Positions 58,004-64,000 of a stretch of DNA of 64,000 nucleotides are shown one piece after another (positions within the stretch are counted from its first letter, which is position 1; each line of letters opens with the position of its first letter). The translations under genes were made by a program, and so were the position numbers. The notes under the pieces are model-generated. The model was not told where the DNA came from. It saw nothing but the letters and a program-made list of their open reading frames with translations, and did not search any database. This stretch comes from Rachycentron canadum (Eukaryota > Chordata > Actinopteri > Carangiformes > Rachycentridae). The DNA lies in contig CM076656.1 of NCBI GenBank assembly GCA_038496675.1, positions 16,326,134 through 16,390,133 of the forward strand, given 5' to 3'.

Positions 58004-59606
58004 GTCGGGATTTGACTCATTTTTGCTGTATTGGCTTCTTTCACTTGATGTTTGATACCTGATATAACACTGATATGTTTGAGACTAAGTTAGCAAACCA
58101 ATGATAGGTTCAGCCAAATTATGGGGGGGGGGGAAAAGCACATTTTCTCACTTATTCCAGAAGTATCGAGAAACACAGATAGTTTGCAGATAGTTATCTT
58201 TATTTGTCCAGGTTTTATCTGTCTATATCTGAGGTTTCAGCGACTTTCCTAATATAACGGTAACAAACAGATTTCTGTTTGTGCTATATTAACTCAACAT
58301 TATTTAATAGTTTAACATCTTGGGGGAATATGCTTATTTGCTTTCTTGCAGAGTGTTAGATATGACGATAGATGCCGCTCTCATGTGTGTGCACTTAATA
58401 TGAAGATTAGGCCAGGAGACACTTATCTTACCTGGACAGCTGGCCAGGCACTATACCAAGTTAAAAAAATGCCTTCTACTACCTTTCTTGTCTGTTTAAT
58501 CTGTATGCAAGCAAAAATGTTAAAAGTTTTTCCAGTCTAATCTGCTCACGCTCTTGCTTTTTATTTTCCAAGATCAAACATCTTCTTTTGACAAATCCAA
58601 CAACAGCATATCTTTTCAGAAACAATGTCTTGGTTACCCCTGCCACCTCTCAACCTGAACCCGAATGCTTGGTCTGAAGAAATAAATAACCATTATGACC
58701 ATTACTTTTTTCTGGAAAAAGATGATATTTCTAAATTAGCTTTTTAATGGTGTCAGCATCACAAATAAAACTTAATTGACCTGCATCGTATTGGGGCAAC
58801 AGCAAAAATCTCAGAGGTTTGTCCTTTACAACAATGTGTATAAAGTTATCACATTTGATATGAACAGAGGGTTTTCTCATTAGATTCCAACACTCTTTGA
58901 TAGGAACAGCATCTGTTCTATTAGCTCGATATTCATGGCTGCAGCTCCCCTTGGCCTCGGTCCGTCTGTCATCTACGTTGAACAGCAGATCAAAGCTTTG
59001 GGCATCAGCAAGTCTGGGAGGGAGCACACTCCTGCTTTATAAGGCCACAGTGTCACTGGTGCTCTGTGTCTTGTTAACTTCCTTAGAACCTGGGTGATGT
59101 GGGGATGTCTCATGCCATCCATCACTTACACACATGCATGCAGACACACAAACACATCAGAGTGAGTGGTCGGGCTTCGCTGTCTAGTTGAGGCCTCTGG
59201 CTAATGTTTAGAACAAAGGCCGATCAGGTTTTCTTCTCTCTTTCATAATCGAACATGTAGTTTTACTCTCTTTTATATTCTGACTCCTGTGGCTCGGTTG
59301 TGCATCGTGTTGCAGAGATAATCATTTTGCTGTATTTTCTAGGCCATGATATCAGTGAGCAACCATGATAATGCTGGGTTTATAGCAGAACAGTTCTCCT
59401 GGGAAAAGGGTTGTGATTTTATTTAAACTGTAATGAAGCTACTTTATGTATGTGTCAGATTTATGAGCCTGGTAAACACAGCAGGGAATGGATTAATTAT
59501 CCACAATCAGTGAGTTTACTGAAACCCATTTATAACGGTGTATGTATGCACAGGAGATGTCATCATTATGTGACTGCAGTTTCAGGTGTGACATTGGTCA
59601 ATCATA

Positions 59607-59653
<47 letters not shown>

Positions 59654-62600
59654 NNNNNNNNNNNNNNNNNNNNNNNNNNNNNNNNNNNNNNNNNNNNNNN
59701 NNNNNNNNNNNNNNNNNNNNNNNNNNNNNNNNNNNNNNNNNNNNNNNNNNNNNNNNNNNNNNNNNNNNNNNNNNNNNNNNNNNNNNNNNNNNNNNNNNNN
59801 NNNNNNNNNNNNNNNNNNNNNNNNNNNNNNNNNNNNNNNNNNNNNNNNNNNNNNNNNNNNNNNNNNNNNNNNNNNNNNNNNNNNNNNNNNNNNNNNNNNN
59901 NNNNNNNNNNNNNNNNNNNNNNNNNNNNNNNNNNNNNNNNNNNNNNNNNNNNNNNNNNNNNNNNNNNNNNNNNNNNNNNNNNNNNNNNNNNNNNNNNNNN
60001 NNNNNNNNNNNNNNNNTATATATATATATATATATATATATATAGGTTTTGCTATTGCTACATAGCCAATGTTTGTATTAGCAGCTAATTATTTACCTGT
60101 TTACTATAACAAATTATATAAGTTCAGCATCAAATCTCACCCCGTCCTATTCTTTTGCTCCCATAACTATCACTTCAGTTCTTCAACTAAAGTTAGCATG
60201 CTAATTAGCTAGCCTCGGTCCAGCCGCGCCACTTTCCAATACAGTCACTGTAATTCTTGTATCTCTTGTATCATAAACACAACAATGGCTGAAATTCGAC
60301 TAAGAATGGTGAGTAAACGGCTGTTAATGCTAATGCTGGGTATCTAGCCATGGCAAAACATGCAAATATCGCAAGCACTGAAAAATTATTCAAAAGATAA
60401 CAAACACTGTCTTTATGGTTCTCACAGCATTAATACATTTACATTTAACACTGACTCTAATGACTCTGGATAATCCATCGATTAGAGCTATTTTCTGCTG
60501 AAGTGATAAAACTGTAGACCGTGTTCATATTGACTTTAAAATGTGACTTTTCACTCTTTGGACCACCACAAACAAACATGTTGTCACATGGGTTTTACTG
60601 ATTTGTGAAATGGCATTTTACCTGATTCTCATTTTACCTGTCAACGTGAGCGTCCTCCAGTTCAGGCAAGGTCTTCTTTCATTTAGCGACCTCAGATCTC
60701 TAGACTCCCCTGCCCAAAGAACTCATATTCAGTACAGACATTAATCCACTTTCATAACTTCCTTTTTATGTAATTGCCTTTTGAGCCTGCCAACTTTTAA
60801 CCTTGTATTGTTTCCCCATGTATTTTTTTTAAATGTAGCATCCTTTTTTTCAAGTTTTTTCTTTTGATCCCTTTTATTATTTAATAATTTATCTTTTATT
60901 ATTTCATCCGTTCTTAAGCTTGTTCAATCAACTCTTTTTTTGTTTTTGATTCAGTGCTATTTTCAGTGCTTGTGCTATCTTGTGTTATGTGATCCAATAG
61001 CAGAGCCAGGCCACCATTTAGAAAAAACACACAGAAAGCACAGAAGTGTTTTTATTGTTTCCAATATTATGTTTTGGTTCAAGCCAGATCAGTAAAGACC
61101 ACACCTATTTCCATTGACGAATGTTTCACCATTTTGACTATTTTTTAAACCACTCTTCTCACAAATGTCATCCAGTTCTCTGCAAATTTGGTTCATAGCA
61201 TTAATGTAATAAAAAACTGACAGAAAAGGCAAATGAGCTGCAGACTTCACACTGGAGTCTGTTTTGTGTCAGTCATGTGTAGCTGTACTTTGTCACTGAT
61301 GTGACGTCAGAGGAAATCAGTTCTCCTCCTCTTCTGTGATGCACAGCAGTGAAACAGTGACAACAGCATGCTAGGCTCGACTAAGACAACAGATCCAACA
61401 TCCTGTCCCTCTCCAGTACCCCATGACTGTTTGTTCACCAGTACCCACTCAACTGAACCGTGCTTCACTGCAGTCTACAATAGGTCCATCAGATAACAGA
61501 CTGGAGACAGAGTTATGGGTTGGAACTTGCCTCACTGACAAAACAGATTCATTGCATAAGATAGTCTAAATGCTAGCGACAACATGAACTTATATTGACA
61601 TAACACAGAGTAAACAGTTAGCATTGCACTCAGTGTTGAGACAGAAATGTCATAATAGTTCTGCAGCTAAGCATCTTCCACAAGGAAGGTAAGCAAAGAC
61701 CCCACTGACCAAAGAGAGGTGTGGATTCAAACAGTTTACAGTGGGTTCAAAAACCAGACAAAACATGCTGGTGTTTTTTCTGCTTTATCAGAATTGACCC
61801 ATGTTGTTTGGTTTGTTATGTGTTTAGTTGGTTGTGGGACGAGAATATAAATTCACACACATGCACACACACACACAGTAAATGTGAGACAAGAAAGAGA
61901 TGCTGCATGTTAAAGAGAAACCCCGTATACCAGTGATGTGCCCCCACATCGGAAGAACTCTGGTGGCCCATCACCATCATCACCATGCTCCAGATGAGTT
62001 TATTTCAACTGGTTTGTAAGTGGATGTTAAGTAACACAAAGTGGATATTCTTATTGTCTTTATAATATATAGCAATTTAATCATCAGTGTTCAGATTGAG
62101 TTCACATTCATTCATTGATTATCTTTTATTAGATCTATTAGGCTTGTTTCACCTGTTTATCCATTACTTTTAGCATTTTCAGCCATTTATTTGCTTCATT
62201 GTTTCAACAATTCATCCAATACCTGTTTATCACCTATTTATCAAATCATTTTAACCCTTTATGTACGTTTAGATAACTAATGCAGCTGTTTAACCATTAT
62301 TTTATAGGTAATTATTTCTCCTCCTTTGCTATTGTCTATTTAAACTATTTAGTTTAGTTTAGTTTTATGTTTAGTTAATTATTTCAACTGTTTATCCGTA
62401 TATTTTAATTATTTCTTTTATTTTTGAATAAAATCATGATCATTTCAAGGTTATTCTTTAAAATTAATCGAATTACTTCACAATCTTTCCACATCCCCCG
62501 ATGGCAATATACAGTGTACTGTCTGGGATACGAGCATCTCTGATTGGGAATCACCCCTTTGAATGTTGCTTGTCTCCTGTAACACGCCCATGTCATCACT

Positions 62601-64000
62601 TTAGATTATCATGTGGCCACAGCTTGAAAGTTGCCACAGTGGTTGACATGTGAAGTCGCAGATGGTGTTATTACTGTTACTCTTTGTGCATCTGTGGGTG
62701 GTCACACAATCTCTACAAACAGCACTACAGTAAAAAAGTGATGAGGCAGTGGCAGCAGCTTACCATTACTTTGTCATATCCTTCACGTTGAGGTGGCTGA
62801 TGGCTCATCCTGTTTCTCCACAACAGTATTCCCATCTCCATCCATCTAGCACACCATCCACCCCCCACCACCCACCCCTCTCTCATCTGTCCATTCTCCA
62901 TTTGACTGTTGGGCAATACACCATCTGCCAGCGGACACATGCACAGAGGGCATTAGCTATTATGTAACTGCACTTCACTCCTCTCCTTCCCTCATCACCT
63001 CCTCCCCCTCAAGAGCAATAGAGCTGCGTGGACCAATAGTTGTGAGAGCAGGGAGATGCGACCCCTGGGTCCTTCAGTGATGAGCACTGATCCATTGGGC
63101 CTTGACGCATCAAACGGCGGCTTGAGGAAGTGTTCGCTTCATAACCCGGACAATCACTGAAGCCTGACCTGCCTCTCTGACGCGTTTGGTAGATTAAATA
63201 CATCATCTGGTATTTGACAAAAAATGGAATTTAACTGACGGTTGGTAGCTTTTCACCACGTTTCATAGTGGAATGTGACAAATGGCCTTTTGTGAGCACC
63301 TATTTCCAGGGTCATGAGTGTAGCTTCACCCTCAATTTCACCAAATTATTATCATTATTGCTTGAATTGCTGGTTTTTGCTTATGTTTGAAAGAGGGTTC
63401 AGTCTCTGTGCAACACATTTGCAACCTTATAGCCACTTTATGTAGATTTATTTTGTGATTATAGCTTTAAAATTATTCAGATGGTCCAGGTGTTGCCTGC
63501 ATCTCATTCATTCTGTGTCGCTGTCTTTTTTCATACCTCATACCGCTTTCATACCTGGGGCACAAACATTTTCACAATCATATCTTCTCATATCTGGAAT
63601 GGGATACCACAGAGGTCAGAGGTCTGCTAAGTACCTACACCTTTCAAACCCCTGCCCCCAGGAGTGACTGTAAAGATATATTATTATATTATCTTTTTCT
63701 AATATTTCCTTCCAGTAGCATTTTCCACACACTTCTTTCTCTTCAACCACATTTTCCCCTTTGGGTTTATATGTTACTGAGGAATCAGTATGTATCACAT
63801 ACACAGGCTTTTACCTGAATTTGCGCAATAAGAGTCAATACTTCACAAAAAGAGTGTGTTTTTTTTCTCATATTAGAAAGATATTCGTGAATCACAATGA
63901 TGTCAGGTCCAGGTTAAAAAAAGGCAAATTTACATTGCGCATTATATAACATGGACAACATGAACGCTCCTCATCTCTGCTGTGGTAGTCATGCAATATT
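58004..64000 (+). other. HCN2 intron 4 (continues past the window)
   Basis: No match to the next expected HCN exon (YKQVEQYMSFHKLP..) was found, so intron 4 is at least 6 kb. It contains the TA microsatellite with the N gap and otherwise unannotated sequence. Confidence 0.75.
59607..60044. repeat. (TA)n microsatellite interrupted by an assembly gap
   Basis: TA repeats at about 59607-59653 and 60017-60044 flank 363 N bases (59654-60016). The true array length and content are unknown. Confidence 0.97.

Noticed and set aside
59450..60088. 212-codon open frame across the N gap
   Set aside because: The middle is unknown bases and the visible part is Tyr-Ile repeats from TA dinucleotides.

Overview
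The window is vertebrate nuclear DNA, almost certainly from a percomorph-like ray-finned fish. Coding sequence is split into short exons with GT..AG introns. The proteins read as fish versions of known vertebrate genes, and the non-coding DNA holds microsatellites, homopolymer runs and interspersed repeats of kinds familiar from teleost genomes. There is no bacterial, phage, CRISPR or operon content, and no transposase or reverse-transcriptase gene was seen. Gene calls rest on protein similarity recalled from known families and on reading-phase agreement across every exon junction. No search was run.

Four protein-coding genes lie head to tail on the + strand. (1) 5620-8819: FSTL3, a secreted activin/myostatin antagonist, 5 exons, 250 aa, complete. 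(2) 18053-23070: RNF126, a RING-H2 E3 ubiquitin ligase, 9 exons, 316 aa, complete. (3) 25956-37355: BSG (basigin/CD147), 8 coding exons, 390 aa with, or 273 aa without, an optional 351-nt Ig cassette that matches the retina-type Ig0 exon, plus a spliced 3'UTR. (4) 40673 to beyond the right edge: an HCN pacemaker channel, called HCN2 from sequence and neighbours. Its first four coding exons (539 codons, through S6) are present. The C-linker and cyclic-nucleotide-binding exons lie outside the window.

Layout: 1-1030 is a 96-bp tandem array rich in CCAAT-type motifs, cut by the left edge. 1030-5380 is intergenic with no recognisable gene. 10.2-18.0 kb is a gene-poor spacer with an old interspersed repeat. 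23.1-25.9 kb holds the RNF126 3'UTR and the BSG promoter. 38.65-40.6 kb is the short BSG-HCN2 spacer. 41.5-64 kb is mostly HCN introns, with one 363-base assembly gap (N) inside a TA microsatellite.

These genes are not a pathway. They form a conserved neighbourhood: BSG, HCN2, RNF126 and FSTL3 are also close together on human 19p13.3, but in another order and orientation and with POLRMT and FGF22 between them. I found no previously undescribed gene system. The most interesting items are the promoter-like 96-bp satellite, several near-perfect hairpins, the phase-neutral basigin Ig0 cassette with a weak acceptor, an ATG-less proline-rich frame upstream of the HCN start codon, and a tiny exon-like ATG..GT motif in the last HCN intron.
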